In this document: positions 34,892 to 44,201 of the stretch, in pieces
How positions within the stretch are numbered: the first letter of the stretch is position 1
How the letters are laid out: each line of letters begins with the position of its first letter
NCBI GenBank assembly: GCA_002449845.1
Contig: DJXW01000042.1
Coordinates: 30,130 to 92,276 of the forward strand
Reading direction: 5' to 3'
Source of the DNA: Prevotella sp. UBA6994
GTDB lineage: Bacteria; Bacteroidota; Bacteroidia; Bacteroidales; Bacteroidaceae
DNA: 62,147 bases
Program-made: the position numbers and the translations under genes
Notes under the pieces: generated by a model
What the model was told of the DNA's origin: nothing
Seen by the model: the letters and a program-made list of their open reading frames with translations, nothing else
The model's database searches: none

Positions 34892-36577
34892 ATGGGAATA
34901 ATCAGTAAAATAAGGGAAAAACTCAAGGTTCCTAAATATAAATACACGGCTCGTATCATTATGAAATGGCTTTGGGGAGCTTGGAAAGGTAACCAATTGC
35001 AATCCATTCTTAATGCTTCGATAGGATTGGGTATGGTGGTTGTTAGTCTTATTCAGGTTTGGGCCATGCAAAGGGCTATAGATGTGGCTGCTGGAGCAAG
35101 GGAAGGAAATATCTTTGTTGCTACGGGAGTGATTGCATTCTTCATCTTATGTGAGTTTGCATTGAGCATTTCAAGTGTGTGGGTGAAGAATATACTTGGA
35201 ATAAAGGCACAAAACAAGATGCAACAAAGGATGCTTGACCGTATCCTTCGGTCGGAATGGCACGGAAAAGAGAAGAGACACTCCGGTGACATTATCAACA
35301 GACTTGAGTCGGATGTCAATACCGTGGTGAATTTCCTTACCGAAACTATTCCCAATACGGTGTCTGTGCTCGCCTTGTTTTTCGGTGCGTTTTTCTATTT
35401 GTTCTCAATGGACAAGTTCTTGGCAGTGGCTATTGTCATTATGTTGCCTCTGTTCTTGGGTTTCAGTAGGATTTATATTGGCCAGATGCGCCGTTTGACT
35501 CGTCAAGTGCGCGACTCTGACAGTAAGGTGCAGAGTGTCTTGCAGGAAACGATTCAGCATAGAATGTTGATTAAGACATTGGAGAGCGATAGCGCAATGG
35601 TAGATAAACTGGAAGATACGCAAAGCGAGTTGAGACAAAACGTGATTAAGCGTACTCGCTTTAGGGTATATACCAATCTTGTCATCAACTTCGGTTTTGC
35701 CTTTGGCTATTTGTTCGCGTTCCTTTGGGCTGCCTTGCGAATGCTCGACCATACGTTGACGTTTGGTGGAATGACGGCTTTCTTACAATTGGTGAACAGG
35801 ATACAAGGACCAGCCAGAAACCTTACATCACTCATTCCAGCTTTTGTGGGTGTGTTTACGGCTGCCGAACGATTGATGGAGTTGGAAGAGAATCCTTTGG
35901 AAGAACAGGGAGAACCTATCGAGATAGATGCTCCGTGCGGCGTGAAGTTGACCGATGTGTCTTATTCATACGATGATTCTGAAGACTTGGTTATCAATCA
36001 TTTGGATTACGACTTCTATCCAGGTAGTTGTACGGCAATATTGGGTGAGACGGGAGCTGGTAAAACCACGTTGATTCGATTGATTTTGGCTTTGGTTCAT
36101 CCCACGGAAGGCAAGGCAGAGATTTATAATTCACAAGAGAAAAGAACGTTGTCGCCTCGTATGCGTTGCAACTTTGTATATGTGCCTCAGGGAAACACCT
36201 TGCTGAGCGGTACTATTCGTGACAATCTACGATTAGGAAACCTCAGTGCGTCTGATGAGGATATGTATGAGGCATTGCACCAAGCGTGTGCCGACTTTGT
36301 GAAAGAACTGCCAGATGGACTGGAGACGCAATGCACGGAAGCAGGAGGAGGACTGAGTGAAGGTCAGGCTCAGCGTATTACCATTGCGAGAGCTTTGTTG
36401 CGTAATCGAAGTATCATGTTGTTTGATGAGGCAACGAGTGCGCTCGACCCTGAGACAGAGAAGCAATTATTGCAGAATATCCTTGCCAATCACGACAAAA
36501 CCGTGATATTCATCACTCATCGCCCTGCCGTTGTGGATTATTGTGACCAAACGTTGAAGATAGAGAAGATAAGATAG
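34892..36577 (+). CDS. ABC exporter, fused permease-ATPase (MsbA-like)
   Basis: 561 residues. N-terminal transmembrane domain with about six helices (LNASIGLGMVVVSLIQVWAM, IFVATGVIAFFILCEFALSI, VSVLALFFGAFFYLF). ATPase domain: Walker A GETGAGKTTLIRL, signature LSEGQAQR, Walker B SIMLFDEATSALD, H-loop FITHRPAV. Acts as a homodimer exporting lipid, drug or peptide; substrate not predictable. Followed 21 bases later by the TlpA-TonB gene. Confidence 0.92.
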   Translation: MGIISKIREKLKVPKYKYTARIIMKWLWGAWKGNQLQSILNASIGLGMVVVSLIQVWAMQRAIDVAAGAREGNIFVATGVIAFFILCEFALSISSVWVKNILGIKAQNKMQQRMLDRILRSEWHGKEKRHSGDIINRLESDVNTVVNFLTETIPNTVSVLALFFGAFFYLFSMDKFLAVAIVIMLPLFLGFSRIYIGQMRRLTRQVRDSDSKVQSVLQETIQHRMLIKTLESDSAMVDKLEDTQSELRQNVIKRTRFRVYTNLVINFGFAFGYLFAFLWAALRMLDHTLTFGGMTAFLQLVNRIQGPARNLTSLIPAFVGVFTAAERLMELEENPLEEQGEPIEIDAPCGVKLTDVSYSYDDSEDLVINHLDYDFYPGSCTAILGETGAGKTTLIRLILALVHPTEGKAEIYNSQEKRTLSPRMRCNFVYVPQGNTLLSGTIRDNLRLGNLSASDEDMYEALHQACADFVKELPDGLETQCTEAGGGLSEGQAQRITIARALLRNRSIMLFDEATSALDPETEKQLLQNILANHDKTVIFITHRPAVVDYCDQTLKIEKIR

Positions 36578-36598
36578 TACGCTAAACATCCAATTGGT

Positions 36599-37513
36599 AT
36601 GAGAAGATTATTGTTATTGTTAGTTTTGTTGCCAATGGTGTTGGGTGCATATTCCCAAGACTTGGATTCGCTCTATACACAAGAGATGTTGAAATTTGGC
36701 ACAGAGGCACCAGACTTCAAGATAGACAGCATATCCAATACGTCGCTCAAGAGTCTGAGAGGCAGGTATGTGGTGTTGCACTTCTGGGCTTCGTGGTGTC
36801 CTGATTGTCGGAAGGATATTCCTGAAATCAACCGATTGCATGATGAGTTTGCATCAGATAGTGTCATCTTCATTCATGTTTCTTTTGATACGGATGCAGA
36901 CAAATGGCTGAAATACGTTGCCGATAGTGGCATGGAGGGATTGCAGTTGTGTGAGTTTGTCAAGATGCGTGAGTCGAAAATGGCAAATGCTTACGGTGTT
37001 AAGTGGATTCCGTCAATGTATGTGTTGAATACGGAGGGTAAGGTAATCTTGCGCACCGTGATGATTGAGAAACTCAGACGACAACTATCCCATCTTGACA
37101 AGTCGAAGATCTATATCCCTCGTTCCAAGAGAGCTGCTTCTCCCTCTTTTCCAGGTGGCGATGATGCCTTGAAAGCATTCTTGGCAGCAAATGTGGAATA
37201 TCCTCGCAAGGCCTCTAACTATGGATTGGAAGGACAAACGATATTCCATTTCACGGTCAATGCCGATGGTACAATCTCTCAAGTCAAGGTGGTAAGCAAC
37301 AATATTACCGTGGAGGATAAGTTGCCTTTTCAGAAGTTGGCTGGCGACGAGAAACGAAAGCTACGTGAAGAGGTACTGATGCTGTTTGCCGAAGAGGGTA
37401 AGCGTGTGATTGGCAAAATGCCAAAGTGGAAACCTGGTGTAAGATACGGAATGCCTGTCAAGGGAGAATATGAAATGCCTCTGAATTTCAAGATTCATTA
37501 CAATAGTTATTGA
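36599..37513 (+). CDS. TlpA-like thioredoxin fused to a TonB C-terminal-like domain
   Basis: 304 residues with signal peptide (MRRLLLLLVLLPMVLGAYSQ). Residues about 33-165 form a TlpA/ResA thioredoxin domain with active site WCPDC (66-70) and the cis-Pro region KWIPSMYVLN. Residues about 185-304 resemble the TonB C-terminal fold (SFPGGDDALKAFLAANVEYP, GQTIFHFTVNADGTISQVKV). Unlike true TonB there is no inner-membrane anchor or Pro-rich spacer between the parts. Likely a periplasmic redox protein; the TonB-like part may bind an envelope partner. Unusual domain pair. Confidence 0.82.
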   Translation: MRRLLLLLVLLPMVLGAYSQDLDSLYTQEMLKFGTEAPDFKIDSISNTSLKSLRGRYVVLHFWASWCPDCRKDIPEINRLHDEFASDSVIFIHVSFDTDADKWLKYVADSGMEGLQLCEFVKMRESKMANAYGVKWIPSMYVLNTEGKVILRTVMIEKLRRQLSHLDKSKIYIPRSKRAASPSFPGGDDALKAFLAANVEYPRKASNYGLEGQTIFHFTVNADGTISQVKVVSNNITVEDKLPFQKLAGDEKRKLREEVLMLFAEEGKRVIGKMPKWKPGVRYGMPVKGEYEMPLNFKIHYNSY

Positions 37514-37552
37514 CTCTTGCAACAAACTCATGCCTAAATACGTCAAACGAAC

Positions 37553-38272
37553 ATGATACGGCTAACAGATATAAACAAGACATATTTCGGAGCGCAACCT
37601 TTGCACGTGTTGAAAGGTATCAACTTACACATTGAGGAAGGTGAGTTTGTGTCTATCATGGGAGCCTCTGGCTCTGGCAAGTCCACCTTATTAAATATAT
37701 TAGGGATACTTGACAATTACGATACGGGCGAATATGTACTTGCTGGAACGTTGATTAAAGACCTTTCAGAAAAACGTGCGGCACAATACCGAAATAAGTT
37801 GATTGGGTTTATCTTTCAGTCATTCAATTTGATTGGCTTTAAGACAGCTGTAGAGAACGTGGAACTTCCTCTTTTCTATCAGGGCGTGAGCAGACGCAAA
37901 CGTCATCAGATGGCTATGGAATATCTGGATAGGCTGGGACTGGCTGCATGGGCTACGCATTATCCCAACGAATTGTCTGGAGGTCAGAAGCAACGTGTAG
38001 CCATTGCAAGGGCATTGATTACACAACCGAAGATTATCTTGGCGGATGAACCTACGGGAGCCCTTGACTCTAAAACGAGCATTGAGGTGATGCAACTGCT
38101 CAAGCAACTGCATCAGGAAGAACACAAGACCATCCTCGTGGTGACTCATGAGAGTGGTGTGGCTAATGAAACGAATAAAATCATCCATATCAAAGATGGA
38201 TTGATTGGCAAGATAGAAGAAAACCTGAACCATCAAGCGAGTCCATTTGGCTCTGGTGGCTTGATGAAATAA
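37553..38272 (+). CDS. MacB/LolD-like ABC transporter ATPase
   Basis: 239 residues. Walker A GASGSGKSTLL, Q-loop FIFQSFNLI, signature LSGGQKQR, Walker B IILADEPTGALD. First gene of a four-gene MacAB-like set (ATPase, two MacB/FtsX permeases, HlyD-like adaptor) that exports or extracts substrates across the envelope by the mechanotransmission mechanism. 39 bases after the TlpA gene, 13 before the first permease. Confidence 0.93.
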   Translation: MIRLTDINKTYFGAQPLHVLKGINLHIEEGEFVSIMGASGSGKSTLLNILGILDNYDTGEYVLAGTLIKDLSEKRAAQYRNKLIGFIFQSFNLIGFKTAVENVELPLFYQGVSRRKRHQMAMEYLDRLGLAAWATHYPNELSGGQKQRVAIARALITQPKIILADEPTGALDSKTSIEVMQLLKQLHQEEHKTILVVTHESGVANETNKIIHIKDGLIGKIEENLNHQASPFGSGGLMK

Positions 38273-38285
38273 ATTCCTCTTTCCC

Positions 38286-39545
38286 ATGTACGACATTCTT
38301 AACGAAATATGGTCAACGGCTAAACGCAATAAGTTGCGTACTGCTCTCACTGGTTTTGCCGTGGCATGGGGAATATTCATGTTGATTTTCTTGTTGGGTG
38401 CAGGCAATGGATTGATTAATGCCACTTCCAAAAACAGCAATCGCTTTCTTGATAACTCCATGATGGTGGGCGGCGGCGTTACGTCGAAGGCTTACGATGG
38501 GTTAAAGGAAGGGCGAAGGATTACATTGGATGACGACGACATTTCCATTACCGAACGTAGGTTCTTGGAAAATATTGATGACGTAGGTGCAGAGATTACG
38601 CAGGGAGGCGTGGTGATTACGTATGGTGAAAACTATGTTTCCAGTAGCTTAAACGGTGTCTATCCCAACGAGGCCGAAATCAATAAGATAGAAATGCTCC
38701 ACGGTAGGTTTGTCAATCAGGTGGATAACTCACAAATGCGTAAGTCTATCGTGCTGAGTGAAAACCAAGCCAAGGAATTGTATCGTGGCGACATCTCGTT
38801 GATGGTGGGCAAGAATGCGAAAGTGGGGAATATCGCTTTTAGAATCATAGGTATATACAAAAGCGACCAAAGTGCAATGAACGCAGAGGCTTATACGGCT
38901 TTCAATACCGTAAGAACCATGTATAACCGAGGCAATAAGGCTGACAACATCGTCTTTACCTTTCATGGATTGAACAGTATCAAGGAGAACGAGGATTTTG
39001 AAAAAGGCTATCAAGCGAGCCTGAATGCCAACCATCGTGCCGCACCAGATGACGATAATGCTACGTGGGTATGGAATCGCTTTACGCAAAACTTGCAGAT
39101 GAATATGGCAATGAATATCATCAGGACGGCACTGTGGGTGATTGGCATCTTCACGTTGCTGAGTGGCATCGTGGGGGTGAGCAATATCATGCTGATAACC
39201 GTCAAGGAACGTACCCGTGAGTTTGGCATTCGTAAGGCGATTGGTGCCACTCCTGCATCCATATTACGACTGATTATCGTGGAGAGCATTCTTATCACCA
39301 CCTTCTTCGGATATATAGGAATGGTGCTTGGTATGGTTGCCAATGAATACATGGACGCTACTCTCGGACATGAACAGATAGACAACGGCTTGTTTCAGTT
39401 GACAATGTTCGTCAATCCCACCGTTGGGTTAGACGTATGTGTAGAAGCTACGTTGGTGATGATCATTGCCGGAACGTTGGCAGGATTGATTCCTGCGCGA
39501 AAGGCTGCGCATATTCGTCCGATAGAGGCATTGCGAGCAGAATAA
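38286..39545 (+). CDS. MacB/FtsX-type ABC permease 1
   Basis: 419 residues. N-terminal membrane helix (LTGFAVAWGIFMLIFLLGAG), large periplasmic MacB domain, then three C-terminal helices (VIGIFTLLSGIVGVSNIMLI, ILITTFFGYIGMVLGMVANE, MIIAGTLAGLIPA). The motif VKERTREFGIRKAIGATP is typical. Paralogue of the next gene; the two probably pair as a heterodimer. Confidence 0.92.
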   Translation: MYDILNEIWSTAKRNKLRTALTGFAVAWGIFMLIFLLGAGNGLINATSKNSNRFLDNSMMVGGGVTSKAYDGLKEGRRITLDDDDISITERRFLENIDDVGAEITQGGVVITYGENYVSSSLNGVYPNEAEINKIEMLHGRFVNQVDNSQMRKSIVLSENQAKELYRGDISLMVGKNAKVGNIAFRIIGIYKSDQSAMNAEAYTAFNTVRTMYNRGNKADNIVFTFHGLNSIKENEDFEKGYQASLNANHRAAPDDDNATWVWNRFTQNLQMNMAMNIIRTALWVIGIFTLLSGIVGVSNIMLITVKERTREFGIRKAIGATPASILRLIIVESILITTFFGYIGMVLGMVANEYMDATLGHEQIDNGLFQLTMFVNPTVGLDVCVEATLVMIIAGTLAGLIPARKAAHIRPIEALRAE

Positions 39546-39574
39546 ATAAGGTATATATCAATACATCATAGGCA

Positions 39575-40819
39575 TTGAGAATAGATTTAGATACATATAG
39601 GGAGATTCTTGACACGCTCACGCGAAACAAGGCACGGTCATTGCTCACTGGTTTTGGCGTGTTTTGGGGCGTGTTTATGTTGGTTACTCTCATCGGAGGT
39701 GGAAAGGGGCTCAAGGAAATGCTCTCTAACAACTTTGAGGGATTTGCCTCTAATTCTGCCATTGTCTTTTCCCAATCTACTACCAAGCCTTATCATGGAT
39801 TCAGAAAGGGTAGGAGTTGGAGTATGTCTTACCGTGATGTGGAACGGTTGAAGCAGCAGGTACCTGAACTGGATGTTGTTTCGCCCATGTTGTCGCATTG
39901 GGGAGCAACAGCGGCATTCAATGACAAGACGAGCAGTTGTAATGTCAAAGGTATGATGCCTGAAAACCAAAAGGTAGAGGCTCCACAGATTTATTATGGT
40001 AGGTTTCTGAACGAGATGGACATGGCTCAATGCCGCAAGGTATGTGTGTTGGGTAAGAAAGTATATAAGACTTTGTTCCCTGGAGGTGGAAACCCGTGTG
40101 GCCAGATGATACGTATTGACTCCATGTATTATAATGTGGTGGGAGTAGATTATGCCTCTGGCAATATGAGAATCAATGGTAGGGCAGAGGAGTCTGTGGT
40201 CATTCCCCTTACGTTGATGCAACAGGCATACAATCTTGGCGATAGTGTCCACTTGATAAGTGCAACGGCAAAACCAGGTATTGTGATGAGCAATATTACA
40301 CCTCGTATTCGTAGTGTCATTGCTCGTGCCCATCATATCGACCCCACGGATGAGAAAGCTGTTACGGTATTCAATACTGAAATCATGTTTGGCTTAATGG
40401 ATAATTTGTTTTCGGGTGTCAACCTCTTGATTTGGCTCGTGGGTATCGGTACGTTGTTGGCTGGTGCCATCGGAGTTTCCAATATCATGATGGTAACGGT
40501 GAAGGAACGCACCACGGAGATAGGTATTCGCCGAGCCATAGGTGCTACACCGAGGAGCATTCTTGGACAAATCATGAGCGAGAGCATCGTGCTTACTTCA
40601 GTGGCGGGCATGAGTGGAATCCTCTTTGCCGTGCTGATTTTGGAAATGCTGGAAATGGCTAACACCACTGATGGCATTGTGGAGGCTCATTATCAAGTGG
40701 GATTCTGGACGGCTATCGGTGCGGTGGTGTTGCTAAGTGTGTTGGGCGTGTTGGCTGGACTGGCTCCTGCCGCACGTGCCATGAGCATCAAGCCCGTTGA
40801 TGCCATGAGAGATGAATGA
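39575..40819 (+). CDS. MacB/FtsX-type ABC permease 2 (TTG start)
   Basis: 414 residues. Same architecture as permease 1: N-terminal helix (LLTGFGVFWGVFMLVTLIGG) and three C-terminal helices, with VKERTTEIGIRRAIGATP. The only plausible start is TTG at 39575: an in-frame TAG lies two codons upstream, and the following residues (RIDLDTYREILDTLTRNKAR) align with usual family N-termini. The weak start codon may lower its expression relative to permease 1. Confidence 0.9.
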   Translation: MRIDLDTYREILDTLTRNKARSLLTGFGVFWGVFMLVTLIGGGKGLKEMLSNNFEGFASNSAIVFSQSTTKPYHGFRKGRSWSMSYRDVERLKQQVPELDVVSPMLSHWGATAAFNDKTSSCNVKGMMPENQKVEAPQIYYGRFLNEMDMAQCRKVCVLGKKVYKTLFPGGGNPCGQMIRIDSMYYNVVGVDYASGNMRINGRAEESVVIPLTLMQQAYNLGDSVHLISATAKPGIVMSNITPRIRSVIARAHHIDPTDEKAVTVFNTEIMFGLMDNLFSGVNLLIWLVGIGTLLAGAIGVSNIMMVTVKERTTEIGIRRAIGATPRSILGQIMSESIVLTSVAGMSGILFAVLILEMLEMANTTDGIVEAHYQVGFWTAIGAVVLLSVLGVLAGLAPAARAMSIKPVDAMRDE

Positions 40820-40843
40820 AATAAGGATTAAAGATATAAAACC

Positions 40844-41959
40844 ATGAAGAAGTATCTCAAGTTGATGGTTGCTGCAATCATCGCATTGGTGTTTATCGGA
40901 ACGTTCGTGTTCCTTTGGAAAAAGTCTCAACCGCAGCCTGTGGCTTACGAGGAGTTTACGCCACAGGTAATGGATATAAGCAAGACCACGGTTGTTACGG
41001 GAAAGATTGAGCCTCGTAATGAGGTGAACGTGAAACCGCAAATCTCTGGTATCATCACCCATTTGTACAAGGAGGCTGGCGACCGTGTGGAAGCTGGCGA
41101 GGTGATAGCCAAGGTGAAGGTGATTCCTGATATGCAACAACTGAGTTCTGCCGAGGCTCGTGTACGTCTTGCTACCGTCAATGTTGAACAGGCAAAGGTG
41201 AATTATGAACGTGAGAAAGTGTTGTTCGACAAAGGACTTGTCTCTGCTGATGAGTATGATAAGCTGGATCATGCGTATAAGCAGGCAAAGGAGGAGTTGG
41301 CAGCCGCAAGTGATAACTTGCAAGTAGTGCGCGACGGTGTATCTAAAAGCAACGCCAATGCCAGCTCTACGCTGATTCGTTCTACCATCACGGGATTGAT
41401 ATTGGATGTTCCCGTGAAGGTGGGCAACTCTGTCATTCTCAGCAACACATTCAATGACGGTACTACCATTGCAAGCGTTGCCAATATGAACGACTTGATA
41501 TTCCGTGGAAACATCGACGAGACCGAGGTGGGACAGTTGGTGACGGGTATGCCTATGAAGATTACCATTGGTGCATTGCAAAACCTCAAGTTTGAAGCTT
41601 TGTTGGAATATATCTCACCCAAGGCGATAGAGGCGGGAGGTGCCAATCAGTTTGAAATAAAAGCCGCCGTTCATGTTGGGACTTCCAGTCAGGTAAGAAG
41701 TGGATATAGTGCCAATGCTGAGATAGAGTTGGCTTCTGCCAAGAAAGTGCTTACCATTCCCGAAAGTGCCATCGAGTTTAGTGGTAACGACACTTACGTG
41801 TACGTAATCAAGGGTGAGGGAGACAATAAGACTTACGAACGAAAGAAGGTTACCACAGGACTGAGTGACGGACTGAACATTGAGATCAAGGGTGGAATTG
41901 GTGCAAAAGACCTGATTAGAGGTCCAAAGATAGTGAAAGATACCACTGATGATGAATGA
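40844..41959 (+). CDS. HlyD/MacA-like periplasmic adaptor
   Basis: 371 residues. N-terminal membrane anchor (LKLMVAAIIALVFIGTFVFL). Lipoyl/barrel-sandwich halves (GKIEPRNEVNVKPQISGIIT and STITGLILDVPVKVGNSVI) around a helical hairpin (EARVRLATVNVEQAKVNYER), then beta-barrel and membrane-proximal parts. Bridges the MacB-like permeases to an outer-membrane factor; no TolC-like gene is seen adjacent. 24 bases after permease 2. Confidence 0.92.
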   Translation: MKKYLKLMVAAIIALVFIGTFVFLWKKSQPQPVAYEEFTPQVMDISKTTVVTGKIEPRNEVNVKPQISGIITHLYKEAGDRVEAGEVIAKVKVIPDMQQLSSAEARVRLATVNVEQAKVNYEREKVLFDKGLVSADEYDKLDHAYKQAKEELAAASDNLQVVRDGVSKSNANASSTLIRSTITGLILDVPVKVGNSVILSNTFNDGTTIASVANMNDLIFRGNIDETEVGQLVTGMPMKITIGALQNLKFEALLEYISPKAIEAGGANQFEIKAAVHVGTSSQVRSGYSANAEIELASAKKVLTIPESAIEFSGNDTYVYVIKGEGDNKTYERKKVTTGLSDGLNIEIKGGIGAKDLIRGPKIVKDTTDDE

Positions 41960-41977
41960 TGAGGGCTCACCGTCAGC

Positions 41978-42826
41978 CTAAATCACGTGTAGGTATTTTT
42001 CAATGGGTATTCCCCTGTTCTTGTCCTTGTTGTCTTTGTTCAGGTCTATGAGTTTATATACCGCATCCATTGCCTTGCGGGTACTCTTCTTCAAGGGAAG
42101 GTCATTCAGCAAGTTACCAATCAGAACGGCTGAAAACATATCGCCCGTGCCAGGGAAATGTACGGGAATCTCCGTATAGGGTAAGATGAAATATTCACCG
42201 TTGTTGTGGTTGTACCCTATCACCGAGGTTTGTCCTTCGATGGGAATACTTGTTATCAATACCGATTTGGCACCAATGGCTCTCAACTTGTCAACCAACG
42301 TGCAAGCCTCCTCATGCGTGATACCTATTTTATTATAAGGTGTGTCTGTTAAGTAGCAAGCCTCCGTATGATTCGGATAAATCAAGTCAGCCACGGAAAT
42401 CATTTCTTTCATGCTCTCGATGGTAGAGGGGGTTACGCCATTGTACAACTTACCCTCGTCGCCCATGATTGGGTCAACGAATGTGATAGTGCCATTGAGT
42501 GCTTGCTCGCGACAATAGGTAGCCACAACCTTTGCCTGTCTCTCGGAGGCAATAAAACCCGTGGCTATGGCATCAAACGAGAACCCAAGCTCCTTCCATA
42601 CGGGAAAAACGCCAATGATATAGTCGGTGGTGTCAAGCAAGTTGAATTTTCCATAGTCCAGCGTGTTCGATACCAATGCCGTGGGCAGGTTGTAAGTGGG
42701 TAATCCCATGTATGAAAGGATAGGTAGCATGGCAGCCGTTGCCACTTTTCCATACCCTGCCATATCGTTAATCAATAGAATCTGACGTTTGTGTACATTG
42801 CCTGTCACTTTTTCTGGTTGATTCAT
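41978..42826 (-). CDS. pdxY: Pyridoxal/pyridoxamine kinase (PfkB-like fold)
   Basis: 282 residues. Ribokinase-like vitamin B6 kinase: ILLINDMAGYGKVATAAMLP at the N-terminus, DPIMGDEGKLYNG, YPNHTEACYLTD and the catalytic anion-hole motif FPGTGDMFSAVLIGNLL. Phosphorylates pyridoxal or pyridoxamine for B6 salvage. Convergent with the efflux operon; own promoter. The choice between PdxY and PdxK is not secure. Confidence 0.87.
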   Translation of the reverse strand: MNQPEKVTGNVHKRQILLINDMAGYGKVATAAMLPILSYMGLPTYNLPTALVSNTLDYGKFNLLDTTDYIIGVFPVWKELGFSFDAIATGFIASERQAKVVATYCREQALNGTITFVDPIMGDEGKLYNGVTPSTIESMKEMISVADLIYPNHTEACYLTDTPYNKIGITHEEACTLVDKLRAIGAKSVLITSIPIEGQTSVIGYNHNNGEYFILPYTEIPVHFPGTGDMFSAVLIGNLLNDLPLKKSTRKAMDAVYKLIDLNKDNKDKNRGIPIEKYLHVI

Positions 42827-42867
42827 TTCCGTTACGTATTAATGTTTCTTGCTATTTTTATCGTTTG

Positions 42868-42875
42868 CAAAGGTA
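42868..42875 (-). promoter_or_regulatory. -7 promoter element of the pyridoxal kinase gene
   Basis: Minus-strand TACCTTTG fits TAnnTTTG, 41 bases before the start codon. Confidence 0.55.
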
Positions 42876-42988
42876 CAAAAACTTATTTATACGCGTGATA
42901 TATAGGAATAAAAAAAAAAATGTAGCCAATTGGTTTACATGGCAACTAATTGGGTATTTGGATTTTATTTTATTAAAAAGAAAACCTT

Positions 42989-42996
42989 TAATTTTG
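42989..42996 (+). promoter_or_regulatory. -7 promoter element of the XRE regulator
   Basis: TAATTTTG fits TAnnTTTG; an upstream TTTG at 42957-42960 is 28 bases away, a bit far. Confidence 0.45.
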
Positions 42997-43059
42997 CATT
43001 AAAATCAAGAATGAATAATTTACTCATATAAATTATTACTACATTTAAATAACGATATA

Positions 43060-43293
43060 ATGTTGGAAATTGGTTTATTAATTAGACAAAAACTAAAAGA
43101 AAGAAAGAGAACCATTGTTTGGCTCGCAGAGAACTTGTCGTGTTCAAGAACTAATGTGTATAAAATTTTTGACAAGCGCTCCATTGACACCGATTATCTC
43201 CTTAGAATATCGGACATTTTAGATTACGATTTTTTCAAGTTGTATAGTGAAGAACTCAAAAAGAGGAGAGAAGGCTATAACGAGAAAACATAA
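43060..43293 (+). CDS. Small XRE-family helix-turn-helix protein
   Basis: 77 residues. A helix-turn-helix of the XRE/Cro type (IVWLAENLSCSRTNVYKIFD, then RISDILDYDFFKLY), the usual size of single-domain phage-like or toxin-antitoxin-like repressors in Bacteroidota. No partner gene lies beside it. A strong terminator follows. It is the nearest regulator to the Wadjet-like system 1.4 kb downstream, but a link is only conjecture. Confidence 0.82.
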   Translation: MLEIGLLIRQKLKERKRTIVWLAENLSCSRTNVYKIFDKRSIDTDYLLRISDILDYDFFKLYSEELKKRREGYNEKT

Positions 43294-43333
43294 TAAAAAT
43301 ATTATTAACTACATATTATCACTTCATTCATAA

Positions 43334-43370
43334 ATCGCCACTAAAAAACATTTTAGTGGCGATTTTTTTT
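43334..43370 (+). terminator. Terminator after the XRE gene
   Basis: ATCGCCACTAAAA (43334-43346) pairs perfectly with TTTTAGTGGCGAT (43351-43363) followed by T7. Very strong. Confidence 0.9.
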
Positions 43371-43466
43371 AGGCAGATATTTTTACCTACCATCTTTTTT
43401 CCGTTGAAGATGTTTGAGAGGCGAGAAGCATGAGATGAGTAGTGAGAGGTGAGGGGCGAGGGAGTG

Positions 43467-43644
43467 AGAGATATGTCTTGGGGATTAGAGAGGCAAGAAA
43501 GTAAGAAGCAAGAAACAAGAGATATGTCTGGAGATAGAGAAGCATGAAAGTTAGAAGCAAGAAGCAAGAGATATGTCTGGAGATAGAGAGGCATGAAAGT
43601 TAGAAGCAAGAAGCAAGAGATATGTCTGGAGATAGAGAGGCAAG
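43467..43644. repeat. 49-bp tandem repeat, about 3.5 copies
   Basis: Units begin AGAGATATGTCTGGAGATAG at 43518, 43567 and 43616 (last one partial), with a diverged 51-base copy from 43467. Purine-rich on the plus strand. A minus-strand ORF of 107 codons across it (43328-43651) encodes only repetitive hydrophobic sequence and is not credible. Confidence 0.9.
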
Positions 43645-43703
43645 TAGTCAAAACTAATTATCACTAAACGCTCAACACTCAACATTTACACCCTCAACAA
43701 ATC

Positions 43704-43905
43704 AGACCGCAGCGCGGTCTCCGCTCGATAACCGTAGTGTCCGTAGGACCTGCGGATAATAGGCAATAGGGGGCAAGCACTCTGAAAGAGTGCCCCCATA
43801 CGTGCAGTGGCCGACTCTTTCATAGACGTTTTATCCATCCTCTGTCTATCCGTGGGTACTGTGCACCCACGAGTTATTGAGCGGAAACGCTTTCAGCGTT
43901 TATAT
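43704..43905. repeat. Multi-hairpin intergenic element, copy B
   Basis: Relative of 17396-17650: AGACCGC-AGC-GCGGTCT (43704-43720), GTCC-GTA-GGAC followed by CTGCGGA (43739-43756), a 13-bp stem GGGGGCAAGCACTCT with AGAGTGCCCCC (43769-43797), GTGGGT/ACCCAC (43852-43870) and AAACGCT-TTC-AGCGTTT (43885-43901). Compensating changes in the stems (for example GACGCT in copy A, AACGCT here, each with its partner) point to selection or copying as hairpins. Confidence 0.75.
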
Positions 43906-44044
43906 ATTCACGTCTTCTTCACATAAACATGATTAACAAACGGCTCCTTTTCAAATGAAAACCCTAAAACAGAGAAAGTGCGGAAGAACTCAGTCAGGGG
44001 CTTACAACAACAAACCTTTTTATATTGGTGTAAACAAAGAATAT

Positions 44045-44110
44045 CCTTAGACCATTAACTATCAATTATGAATTATCAATTGTGAATTATGAATTATCCA
44101 TTGTCAATTA
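44045..44110. repeat. AATTATCAATTGTG-type repeat
   Basis: A chain of near-palindromic words: CTATCAATTATGAATTATC, AATTGTGAATTATG, AATTATCCATTGTCAATTATC. Resembles the unit of the minisatellite at 8468. No gene between 43294 and 44584 is supported. Confidence 0.7.
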
Positions 44111-44201
44111 TCCCAACAAATTTTTGTTCTGCTTTTCTTGCGAAATAGAATTGGGAGAACAGAAAAACAGATTAAAACAGGTGAAAAACCGTGTTTTTCA
44201 T

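Noticed and set aside
43328..43651. 107-codon minus-strand ORF
   Set aside because: It is a translation of the terminator and the 49-bp tandem repeat.
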